Below are positions 1 to 7,338 of a stretch of 12,931 nucleotides of DNA, piece by piece. The translations under genes were made by a program, and so were the position numbers. Within the stretch, counting starts at the first letter, position 1, and each line of letters starts with the position of its first letter. The stretch is from an uncultured Syntrophobacterales bacterium (lineage in GTDB: Bacteria; Desulfobacterota; Syntrophia; Syntrophales; UBA5619), in the NCBI GenBank assembly GCA_903903205.1, contig CAIUXU010000402.1, positions 1 to 12,931 on the forward strand. Reading direction: 5' to 3'. The notes below the pieces were generated by a model that saw only the letters and a list, made by a program, of their open reading frames with translations, did not search any database and was not told where the DNA came from.

Positions 1-1311
1 GAGGGAGTCAACGTCGATTCCGTACTTCTTGATCCGGTGCCAGAGGCTGCGCGAATTGATGCCGAGGAGCTGGGCCGCACGGGTCTGAATGCCTCCGGCG
101 CGCGACAACGCCTCGATGATCATCCCCTTTTCGATTCCGGCCAGCCTCTCGTCCAGAGGTTGCCCCTCATCTCCCCCCCCGCGATTCGCCGTCGCTCCCA
201 AATCTCCTTGGAACTCCGGCGGAAGATGCTCCGGCTCGATATTCCCGTCGGCCATCACCGTAGCCCGCTCGATCACATTTTGCAGCTCCCGGACGTTTCC
301 CGGCCAGGGATGGCTGAGGAGGATTTGCATCACCCGCGAGGAGATCTGTGCCGGTTTCTCTGCAGATCCGAGGAAATGGTCGACAAGCGCTGGGATGTCC
401 TCGCACCGCTCCCTCAGCGCCGGGAGATGGATGTAGAAGACGTTCAGCCGGTAAAAAAGATCCTCCCGGAAGGTGCCCGTTTTCACCATCTCCGTCAGGT
501 TCTTGTTGGTGGCGGCAATGATGCGGACATCGACCGCGATTTTACCTGTCCCCCCCACGCGCTCGAACTCCCTTTCCTGCAGCACACGCAGAATTTTGGC
601 CTGCGTCGTCGGCGGCATATCACCGATCTCGTCGAGAAATATGGTCCCCCCATCGGCCAACTCGAACTTTCCCTTTTTCCTTGCGATTGCGCCGGTAAAG
701 GCCCCTTTTTCGTGACCGAAAAGCTCGCTCTCCAGGAGCCCTTCGGGAATGGCCACGCAGTTAACTTTGACAAATGGCTTCCCTTTTCGCAGGCTGTGGT
801 CAACGATCGCCGTGGCTGCCAACTCCTTGCCCGTGCCGCTGTCACCGGTGAGCAGGACCGTTGAATCGGTCGGCGCTGCCTTGACAATCTGGGCGAAGAG
901 CGACCGCATGGCGCGGCTTTGGCCGATGATTTCCGGAAAAAGTTCCCTTGCTTCAACTTGGCTCAAAATCGTCGTGACTTGGTCGAGAACATGGTGAATA
1001 TGTTCTATCTCTTCGGTGGGTTTTGTAGCGCCTACGGCATCGGTTCCCTGAGAAAGAGCGGGCAGTTTTTCAGCCTCCGTGACAAACTTCGAGATGGGCT
1101 TGAGGATGCGCCGCAGGATCAGATACCCGCAGGCAAAAGAGAAAACGAAAGATGCGCAGGCAAGCCAGAAAATTTTGGGTAGCGGCTCAATATTCTGTAC
1201 CAGATCCCGGGACGTCACATGATAGGTTACGATCACGGCGAGCAGGGAAATCCCACTGAATATCAAAGGGATAAGGATATAGGGACTGATATAGATGATT
1301 AGGCGTTTCAT
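1..1311 (-). CDS. Membrane-anchored sigma-54-dependent transcriptional activator (NtrC-type AAA+ with Fis HTH), 3' end cut by window
   Basis: My translation of the minus strand from ATG at 1311 stays open for 437 codons to the window edge. Residues 5-29 and about 47-68 are hydrophobic and look like two membrane helices flanking a short extracytoplasmic loop. Residues 69-117 resemble a HAMP linker (ILKPISKFVTEAEKL). The sigma-54 activator core follows: Walker A GDSGTGKE (156-163), the sigma-54 contact loop GAFTGA (203-208), Walker B GGTIFLDEIGD (221-231) and an arginine-finger region FREDLFYRLNV (281-291). A Fis-type HTH (about 395-432) closes the protein. There is no receiver, PAS or GAF domain. 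The family hydrolyses ATP to remodel sigma-54 polymerase at -12/-24 promoters. The start overlaps the gspF stop by one base (TAATG), so the two are probably translationally coupled. The HTH looks nearly complete, so few residues should be missing. Family call is very secure; target genes are unknown. Confidence 0.95.
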   Translation of the reverse strand, partial: MKRLIIYISPYILIPLIFSGISLLAVIVTYHVTSRDLVQNIEPLPKIFWLACASFVFSFACGYLILRRILKPISKFVTEAEKLPALSQGTDAVGATKPTEEIEHIHHVLDQVTTILSQVEARELFPEIIGQSRAMRSLFAQIVKAAPTDSTVLLTGDSGTGKELAATAIVDHSLRKGKPFVKVNCVAIPEGLLESELFGHEKGAFTGAIARKKGKFELADGGTIFLDEIGDMPPTTQAKILRVLQEREFERVGGTGKIAVDVRIIAATNKNLTEMVKTGTFREDLFYRLNVFYIHLPALRERCEDIPALVDHFLGSAEKPAQISSRVMQILLSHPWPGNVRELQNVIERATVMADGNIEPEHLPPEFQGDLGATANRGGGDEGQPLDERLAGIEKGMIIEALSRAGGIQTRAAQLLGINSRSLWHRIKKYGIDVDSL

Positions 1312-2534
1312 TACTTCACCATCTTGGTCAGATCCCACATGGGGAGGAAGATGGCAAGGGCGAAAAAGCCGACGACGGCGGCAAGGCCGACGATCATGAT
1401 CGGACCAATCGAGTCCGAGATTCCTTTTACAGCATAAGCCACCTCGTCATCATAATGGACGGAGATCTGACGGAGCATGTCCTCCATACTGCCGGACTCC
1501 TCGCCGATGGCGACCATATCCACCACCATCGGGGTGAAGAATCTGGCCTCACGCAGGGGCCCGGCGATCCCCTGCCCTTCCTGGATGCGGTCGCGCACCC
1601 GGTCGAATTCACGCGAAATGGCCGTGTTGCCGATGGTGCCTGAAAGAACCTCCATGGCCTGCATAATCGGGACGCCGCTTGCCTGCATCATCGCGAAGAT
1701 GCTTGAGAAACGGGACATGGCAGACTTCTGGAACAGAGAACCAAACATCGGCATCTTGAGGAGAAAGACGTCTTTGTAATATTGGCCCTCTGGAGTCTTG
1801 AGGTAGAAATGAAGCCCGATGATCAACCCCAGTGTGCCTCCGATCAGGATATACCAGTAATTCGAGAGTATCTCATACATGAACACGGCGATCTGCGTAG
1901 GCAGGGGAAGGGCAATACCGGCCTTCGCGAAGATGGCCGCGAACTTCGGGATAACGAAGGTGAGCAACACAAAAAACGCGATAACCAGAGTGATAACGAC
2001 CATGACGGGGTACTGGAGGGCTGACTTGATGTCTGACTTGATCTTCGCCTCGTGTTCGATAATTCCGATCAGCCGCTCAAGAATGTCAGGGAGCGAGCCG
2101 CTGACCTCTCCTGCATTCACCATGCTGAGATAGAGAGGAGAAAAGATCAACGGGTGCTTCTTCATGGCCCCGTGAAGCGTCAGGCCGGTTTTGATGTCCA
2201 GACCCATTTGGGCGATGACTTCCTTGAGAATCTTGTTCTCCGTCTGGTTTTCAAGAACTTGGAGGAGCCGCAGGATCGGGACACCTGCCTGCATCATCGA
2301 ACGGAACTGCTTGGTAAAGAGGATCAAGTCACCGATTTTAATCGTATTCATCCCTGCTTTGAGCCGCGAGAAGAGGGAAGCGCCGCCGCTGCCTGCCGTC
2401 GCCTCCGTGACCCGCGAAGGAATCAGCCCCTTGGAGAGAATCAGATTTTCAGCAAGCTCCATGGAATCGGCCTCGAGCGTTCCGGTGATATTGAGCCCGC
2501 TTTCGTTCATCGCCTTGTAGGAAAAAGTCGCCAT
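1311..2534 (-). CDS. gspF: T2SS/T4P inner-membrane platform protein, GspF/PilC/MshG family
   Basis: A 407-aa protein, the usual length for GspF/PilC. Two homologous T2SSF cytoplasmic helical domains are visible at about residues 70-192 and 272-394, with repeat signatures such as FRSMMQAGVPILRLL (77-91) and FAMMQASGVPIMQAM (280-294), and AGEVSGSLPDILERL (141-155) matching GEESGSMEDMLRQIS (344-358). Membrane helices lie at about 175-197, 226-245 and 376-398. In this family the protein is the inner-membrane base on which the GspE/PilB ATPase acts to insert pilin or pseudopilin subunits. It starts 5 bp after the ATPase stop and its own stop overlaps the sigma-54 activator start, so it is inside the operon. 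By position after an MshE-like ATPase it corresponds to MshG. No truncation or frameshift is seen. Confidence 0.96.
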   Translation of the reverse strand: MATFSYKAMNESGLNITGTLEADSMELAENLILSKGLIPSRVTEATAGSGGASLFSRLKAGMNTIKIGDLILFTKQFRSMMQAGVPILRLLQVLENQTENKILKEVIAQMGLDIKTGLTLHGAMKKHPLIFSPLYLSMVNAGEVSGSLPDILERLIGIIEHEAKIKSDIKSALQYPVMVVITLVIAFFVLLTFVIPKFAAIFAKAGIALPLPTQIAVFMYEILSNYWYILIGGTLGLIIGLHFYLKTPEGQYYKDVFLLKMPMFGSLFQKSAMSRFSSIFAMMQASGVPIMQAMEVLSGTIGNTAISREFDRVRDRIQEGQGIAGPLREARFFTPMVVDMVAIGEESGSMEDMLRQISVHYDDEVAYAVKGISDSIGPIMIVGLAAVVGFFALAIFLPMWDLTKMVK

Positions 2535-2539
2535 ATCTC

Positions 2540-4261
2540 TTAGACCATCACCGCCGAGGCGGCCTCCTCGAGGGTCGTGATCCCCTGGAGAACCTTGGCC
2601 GCGGCATCCACCTTGAGTGTCCGGAGCTTCCCCGCGGCAACGGCAAGCCGGGTGATCTCCTGCGACGGTTTCCGCTGGAGGATCATCTCCTGAATCGCCT
2701 GGTCATTGACCAGAACCTCGAAGATCCCCATCCGGCCCTTGTAACCGGTATTCATACACTGATAGCAACCTTTTCCGCGCTGGAAATTGGCGTTTTCCGC
2801 CTTGTCCAGTCCCCAGGCGATCAGGGCGCTTTCCGGCGGCCGATAGGACTCCTTGCAGTAAGGGCAGACGGTCCGAACCAGCCGCTGGCCGAAGGAGACC
2901 AGGAGCGCCGAGGAGACGAGGAAAGGCTCGATCCCCATGTCCATGAAGCGGGTGATCGCCCCTGCCGCGTCGTTTGTGTGGAGGGTGCTCAGGAGCCGAT
3001 GACCCGTCTGGGCTGCCTGTATGGAGATCGCAGCCGTTTCGGCGTCCCGGATCTCCCCCACCATGATGATATCCGGGTCCTGGCGCAGAACCGACCGCAG
3101 GCCGCTTGCGAACGTCATTCCGGCCTTCAGGTTGAGCTGGACCTGGCGGATGTTATCAATCCGGTATTCGACCGGGTCCTCGATGGTGATGATGTTCGTG
3201 TCGGGACGGTTGAGCTCGTTGAGGATGGCATAGAGGCTGGTACTCTTGCCGCTTCCCGTCGGTCCCGTGCTCAGGATCATCCCGTAGGCCTTGCCGATCA
3301 TCGCCGTAATCTTGTCCCTGTCCTCCTTGATCATTCCCAGGCTGTCGAGGGAATAGACGCCGACGCTCATATCCAGCAGACGAAGCACAACGTTCTCCCC
3401 GTAGATCGTGGGCATCGAGGAGACGCGGACGTTGATCTCCCGTTTTTCCAGTCGCAGGGTAAAGCGGCCGTCCTGCGGGATGCGCGAGATGGTGATGTCC
3501 ATGTTGGCAAGGATCTTCATCCTGGCGACGATCGGCAGGAAGAGCGATTTTGGCGGCGACGGCACCTCGTGCAGTTTTCCGTCGATCCGGAAGCGGACCT
3601 GGAGGTTGTTGTTTTGCGGGCTGATGTGGACATCACTCGCCCCTTCCCGGATCGCCTGGGCGAAGATGGAATTGACGAGCCGGATGACCGGGGCCTCGCC
3701 GGCCATCTCCTGAAGCGAGGTGACGCGCACCTCCTCGGTGGCCTGATCCGCAGCTTTGTCGGTCTCCGCCTGCGCCTGGATGTCCATGCTTTCCAGGACA
3801 TCCGTCACGCCCGACTGCATTCCGTAGATGCCGTTGATCAGTTGGCTGACTTCGCGGTCCGTGCAGACGACCGGTTCCACCTCGGCGTTTGCCGTGATCT
3901 CGATCGTGTCCAGGGTGTTGATGTCCAGCGGGTCCGTCATGGCGATGGTGAGGAGACGCCCCTTCCTCCGGAGGGGGGCAACCTTGAATTTCTGGGCAAT
4001 CTCCGTCGGGAGCAGGCGGCCAAGATCGACGTTTATCGGATAGAGATCCGGGTGGTACCTCGCGATTTTGAGCTGCCGGCTCAACATGTCCACGATCTTG
4101 TTTTCGCTGACGATTCCCTCGCGGCTCAGGTATTGTCCCAGCCTCAAGGGGACAGAGTTCACATCTGTCTCCTTGCACTTCACGAGCGCCTCTGTGAGCT
4201 GCTCCTTTGTCAGGAGGTTGCTCTCGATGAGCATATCACCCAATCTTTTCTTGCGGTCCAT
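2540..4261 (-). CDS. gspE: T2SS/T4P assembly ATPase, GspE/PilB/MshE family
   Basis: A 573-aa cytoplasmic ATPase. The N-terminal MshEN/T2SSE_N region (about 1-150) holds two RLG half-motifs beginning at residues 6 and 40. The catalytic region has GASDVHI (207-213), Walker A GPTGSGKS (333-340), the Asp box/Walker B RQDPDIIMVGEIRD (393-406) and the His box STLHTNDAAGA (425-435). A zinc-binding tetracysteine is present as C466/C469 and C499/C502. These features mark an assembly ATPase (PilB/GspE/MshE) rather than the retraction ATPase PilT, which lacks the long N-terminus and the zinc module. It powers fibre polymerisation with GspF, the next gene. Its start lies 21 bp after the ExeA-like gene, with AAGG upstream as a possible ribosome site. 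The intact catalytic motifs argue for an active enzyme. Confidence 0.97.
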   Translation of the reverse strand: MDRKKRLGDMLIESNLLTKEQLTEALVKCKETDVNSVPLRLGQYLSREGIVSENKIVDMLSRQLKIARYHPDLYPINVDLGRLLPTEIAQKFKVAPLRRKGRLLTIAMTDPLDINTLDTIEITANAEVEPVVCTDREVSQLINGIYGMQSGVTDVLESMDIQAQAETDKAADQATEEVRVTSLQEMAGEAPVIRLVNSIFAQAIREGASDVHISPQNNNLQVRFRIDGKLHEVPSPPKSLFLPIVARMKILANMDITISRIPQDGRFTLRLEKREINVRVSSMPTIYGENVVLRLLDMSVGVYSLDSLGMIKEDRDKITAMIGKAYGMILSTGPTGSGKSTSLYAILNELNRPDTNIITIEDPVEYRIDNIRQVQLNLKAGMTFASGLRSVLRQDPDIIMVGEIRDAETAAISIQAAQTGHRLLSTLHTNDAAGAITRFMDMGIEPFLVSSALLVSFGQRLVRTVCPYCKESYRPPESALIAWGLDKAENANFQRGKGCYQCMNTGYKGRMGIFEVLVNDQAIQEMILQRKPSQEITRLAVAAGKLRTLKVDAAAKVLQGITTLEEAASAVMV

Positions 4262-4282
4262 ATCGGCACAACCTTACGAAAA

Positions 4283-6112
4283 TCAATTGGCGAAAAAAAC
4301 GGTATCCTTCTCCGGTTTCCGCATGATCTCGGCGCCGGCTGCGATCGCCGACGGGAGACTTCGGATGGCCTCCTTCGCCTCCGCCGGATCAGTAAACCCG
4401 GTTTTCAGAACGATCATAAAAATCAAGCCTTCGCGGGGGTTCCAGAATGGAATCATGCGGATCGGCGGCATATCCGACGGATAGCTTTTATAAAGCCGGT
4501 AGGCCTCCTCGATCTCTTCCCTTCTTGCGATCTGCACCCAAACCTTCTGCGTTGCGAGTATGCTCGTGGTTGCCGCGATGGCCGGCAAGGTGATCCGCTC
4601 TCCGGCCCGGACCTGATTTATTCTGGCCACATGGGGATTGGCCTTGGTCACCACCCGTATGGCGGTCGTCCAGTTGTTCCCGTAGATCTCCCGCAAGAGG
4701 CCGGTAAACGAGTCCCCTTCATGGATTCTCAGTTGTCCGAGACGGGTGGGAAGTTTTTTCTTCGTTGCGGGATCCCCTGTTAGCGGTTCTTCCACCCGCG
4801 CCGTCGCCGGTGCGGTTTTCGCTGGAGTCGCCGGGATCTGCGACAGTTTGGCCGCCGGCGCTTCCTTGACCGGTGGTGCGGGTTTCGGCGGCGCTACCGG
4901 TGGCGCCGGTGACGGGGGTGGCGCCGTCTGCGCGACCTTTGCCGGAGGCGCCGGGACCGGTACGGTGACCGGTACGGGGGACGGGTTTGAAATCTGTCCC
5001 CCCGTATCCTGTTTTTGGATCTCGCCAGGCTTTACCGTCGGCGCTGCCGGGACCGATAACGCCGGGATCGGCGGTGTTGCCGCCGGGACCGGCTTGACGG
5101 GTGGCGCTGATTTTGTCACTTGTGTCGCGTCCGGTGGGGTGATTTCAATTCTATTTCCCGAGGGTTGCTTGATCTTCAGCGCTGCGGGTGGATACAGGAA
5201 AAGCGCGATGAGCAAAATGAAAAAGATGACGGCAAGCGTTATGGTGGTGCCCTTCCATCGCTTCCCCTGGCTTGGTTCGGGGATCAGCCGTCGGGCAGAG
5301 AACCGAACGAGAAACCAGCCGGCGCTCGCCCGGTTCTGAATAATCAGAGTAAGAAGGAGCTGATGGCAGAGGGTGATGATCCTGCGGGGATACCCCCTCG
5401 TCGCCAGGAAGATCGCCCACATCCCGGAGAAAGTGATCAGTTCACGCGCCTCGGCCGGCCGACCGGCGCGGGCAAGTCGGAAGCGGATCATCGCCCGCGA
5501 TTCCTTGAAATTGAGGGGCTCGAGAAGATAGTACTGATTCACCCGGTCCGCGAAATTTTGATGACCCTTCAGGATCTCCGCGAACTCGTTCTGGGCGAAA
5601 ATGACGATTTGGAGGAGCTTGTTTTCGTTGGTTTCATAGTTGAGAAATTCGCGAAGGATCTCTCGGCAGAAATCGGGAAGCTTCTGCCCCTCGTCGATGA
5701 TAATGACGACTGTCTTCTGCTCATCCATCCACTTCTGGAAGAGATAATTTTTGATCGCTTCCTTGAGCCGCCATTCGCTGTCCAATTTCTTGATCCCGGG
5801 CAAGCCGAAGCTGACCGCAACGTTGGTGAGAAACTCGCGCGGTGTGCTGAAGGATGGGTCGAGTAAAAGATGGGTCTCGATCTCGTGGTGCTCCTCATCC
5901 GATTCGGCAATCCGGAGCAGGAGCTGGCGACAGAGTGTGGTTTTCCCCGTTCCCACCTCCCCCATCACCACGTTCAGGCCACGGCGAAGACGGATGGCAA
6001 GCTCCAATTGTTGCAGGCAGGCCAGGTGACCGGTAGATTGGAAAAAAAACTCCGGCTCCGGCGAGTTGGAGAAGGGTTCCTTCGTTAAAGTGAGAATTTT
6101 GAAGTAATCCAT
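4283..6112 (-). CDS. ExeA/MshM-like AAA ATPase with transmembrane helix, Pro-rich stalk, LysM-like and SPOR-like domains
   Basis: A 609-aa protein. Residues 1-265 are an ExeA/GspA/MshM-type ATPase: opening YFKILTLTKEPFSNSPEPEF, Walker A GEVGTGKT (51-58) and Walker B VVIIIDE (135-141). A single membrane helix at about 288-308 follows a basic stretch, so the ATPase should be cytoplasmic and the rest periplasmic. Residues about 325-450 are a Pro/Ala/Lys-rich stalk. Residues about 460-512 resemble LysM (RIHEGDSFTGLLREIYG, then TKANPHVARI and VRAGERITLP). Residues about 523-605 resemble SPOR (VWVQIARREEIEEAYRL, then LKTGFTDPAEAKEAI). Both domain types bind peptidoglycan. In Aeromonas, ExeA acts with ExeB to place the secretin through the cell wall; a similar job is inferred here. 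It lies between the Ig lipoprotein and gspE, the MshM position in MSHA operons. The ATPase call is firm; the LysM and SPOR calls are by eye. Confidence 0.9.
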   Translation of the reverse strand: MDYFKILTLTKEPFSNSPEPEFFFQSTGHLACLQQLELAIRLRRGLNVVMGEVGTGKTTLCRQLLLRIAESDEEHHEIETHLLLDPSFSTPREFLTNVAVSFGLPGIKKLDSEWRLKEAIKNYLFQKWMDEQKTVVIIIDEGQKLPDFCREILREFLNYETNENKLLQIVIFAQNEFAEILKGHQNFADRVNQYYLLEPLNFKESRAMIRFRLARAGRPAEARELITFSGMWAIFLATRGYPRRIITLCHQLLLTLIIQNRASAGWFLVRFSARRLIPEPSQGKRWKGTTITLAVIFFILLIALFLYPPAALKIKQPSGNRIEITPPDATQVTKSAPPVKPVPAATPPIPALSVPAAPTVKPGEIQKQDTGGQISNPSPVPVTVPVPAPPAKVAQTAPPPSPAPPVAPPKPAPPVKEAPAAKLSQIPATPAKTAPATARVEEPLTGDPATKKKLPTRLGQLRIHEGDSFTGLLREIYGNNWTTAIRVVTKANPHVARINQVRAGERITLPAIAATTSILATQKVWVQIARREEIEEAYRLYKSYPSDMPPIRMIPFWNPREGLIFMIVLKTGFTDPAEAKEAIRSLPSAIAAGAEIMRKPEKDTVFFAN

Positions 6113-6204
6113 ATATTCCCCGATATTTTCCCTCTGTCACCCTGTTTAGGTTCCTCCCCGGATGCGCGAGGAACTCCACTGAAACGATCATCTCTTTGTA
6201 ACCG
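6113..6204. other. Intergenic gap before the ExeA-like gene, with a weak inverted repeat
   Basis: This 92-bp gap separates the Ig lipoprotein stop from the ExeA-like start. It contains 7-bp arms GTTCCTC and GAGGAAC at 6150-6156 and 6168-6174, separated by 11 bases. No T-run follows on the minus strand, so it is not a convincing intrinsic terminator. GGGGA directly upstream of the ATG at 6112 could serve as the ribosome site. No sigma-54 or clear sigma-70 promoter was seen. Confidence 0.3.
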
Positions 6205-7275
6205 TTACGGGTAACTTATAATCACAGCATTGGTATACGTATTTCCACTGACCGTGATACTGGCCGTGACAACCGACGTAGCGCCTGTTGCACCAACGCC
6301 ATTACCTGTAAAGGTGGTTACTGCGTCTCCACTGCCGCCTGTTATTGCCGACGCAACCGACAAAGTGCCAAGAGGAGTAACACCGCTGACAGCAAAATTG
6401 ACTGTTATGCCACTCATAACCGTTCCCAGGCTGTTCTTCACGTTTGCCGTGATAATACTGTTGGAACCGTCAGCCGTCAATAATGCCGGCGCCGCACTTA
6501 CAGCAATAGTGAAGGCCGTTGTCGTAGTGGCCGCCGTCCGGGTGATGATGATCGAACTGGTTGAGCCGTTGCCCAGGGTAGCCCGGACGATATCTTCGAC
6601 CTGTGTACCCGAAACAAGAGAACCGGCTTTGTATGTGGCCAATATGTCAGTGGTGGTGGTTCCCCCGCTGAGTTGCATCGGGATTGTGAGAGTGGAGACA
6701 CTCGCGCCGCTGTTGTCAATGAAGCTCGCGCCGCTGTTGTTTACCGGAATGGTAAAAGTTATCGTCTGATTTGAAACCTTCGTGGAGCTCACCTTGGCCG
6801 TGATAATGGTCATCAGTCCTTGGCTCAACGTTGGCAGTGAAGCACTTAGACTCGATATATAGTCCGTACCGGTGGCGGTTCCGCCGCCGACGGTGATGTT
6901 CACGTCCATGTATGCGCCGTTGGAGATGGAGGCCCGGACGACGTCAATACTGGCGGTTGCCCCGGCCATATCGCGGATCGTGGCTTCGCCTGAGCCATTT
7001 GTGCTAACGCTGGAAGAGGCGAGGGTCGCCCCGCTCGCATTCGAGACGAACCCGAAGGAAACCTCCCGGCCCAGCACTGCTGCCCCGGCGGCGTTTTTAA
7101 CCGTGGCTTTCAGAGTCAAGGTCCCATTGAGACTTACCGCCCCGCTTCCGGACGTGTCTGCGAACGTGATGCTGTCCGTGCCGAGGGGGTCGCCGCTTGT
7201 TCCTCCTCCGCCACACCCGCCGATTCCGACTGCGATCACCGCCGCGACCAAGAGGCTGAGAAATCTATAGCTCAT
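6205..7275 (-). CDS. Predicted outer-membrane lipoprotein with three bacterial Ig-like (Big/invasin-type) repeats
   Basis: A 356-aa protein from ATG 7275; a TTG at 7302 would add nine residues ahead of a normal signal peptide and is less likely. Upstream GGGGAAGGGATGAAG offers a ribosome site. Residues 1-20 form a lipoprotein signal ending in IGGC, with C21 as the predicted lipidated cysteine, followed by a Gly-rich tether. The rest is three beta-rich, Ser/Thr/Gly-rich units of about 95-115 residues in the style of Big_1/invasin Ig-like domains, with TLKATVKNAAGAAVLGREVS in the first and IITANVKNSLGTVMSGITVN in the third. There are no catalytic motifs. It lies between the secretin and the ExeA-like ATPase, where MSHA operons have no such gene. 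Possible roles are a secretin-associated factor or a surface/fibre component; neither is proven. Lipoprotein and Ig calls are good, function unknown. Confidence 0.8.
   Translation of the reverse strand: MSYRFLSLLVAAVIAVGIGGCGGGGTSGDPLGTDSITFADTSGSGAVSLNGTLTLKATVKNAAGAAVLGREVSFGFVSNASGATLASSSVSTNGSGEATIRDMAGATASIDVVRASISNGAYMDVNITVGGGTATGTDYISSLSASLPTLSQGLMTIITAKVSSTKVSNQTITFTIPVNNSGASFIDNSGASVSTLTIPMQLSGGTTTTDILATYKAGSLVSGTQVEDIVRATLGNGSTSSIIITRTAATTTTAFTIAVSAAPALLTADGSNSIITANVKNSLGTVMSGITVNFAVSGVTPLGTLSVASAITGGSGDAVTTFTGNGVGATGATSVVTASITVSGNTYTNAVIISYP
6701..6740. repeat. Short direct repeat inside the Ig-like lipoprotein gene
   Basis: The 16-base string CTCGCGCCGCTGTTGT occurs at 6701-6716 and again at 6725-6740, a period of 24 bp or eight codons. 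At the protein level this gives NNSGASFI followed by DNSGASVS, so it looks like a small in-frame tandem duplication in the middle Ig-like unit. Confidence 0.75.
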
Positions 7276-7338
7276 AAAGACTTCATCCCTTCCCCGTTTC
7301 AATCATCTTCAAACGTAACACATCATTTCCGAAACACA

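Noticed and set aside
37..864. 275-codon open frame on the plus strand at the left end
   Set aside because: It is antisense to the sigma-54 activator, whose Walker, GAFTGA and HTH motifs are intact on the minus strand.
2978..4783. A 601-codon open frame on the plus strand
   Set aside because: It lies antisense to gspE and the ExeA-like gene, both of which have full family motifs. Its translation is charged and low in complexity with no recognisable motif, a usual result of GC-rich codon bias.
4746..5339. Gly/Ala/Thr-rich 197-codon open frame on the plus strand
   Set aside because: It is the complement of the Pro-rich stalk of the ExeA-like protein (Pro codons read as Gly on the other strand), not a separate gene.
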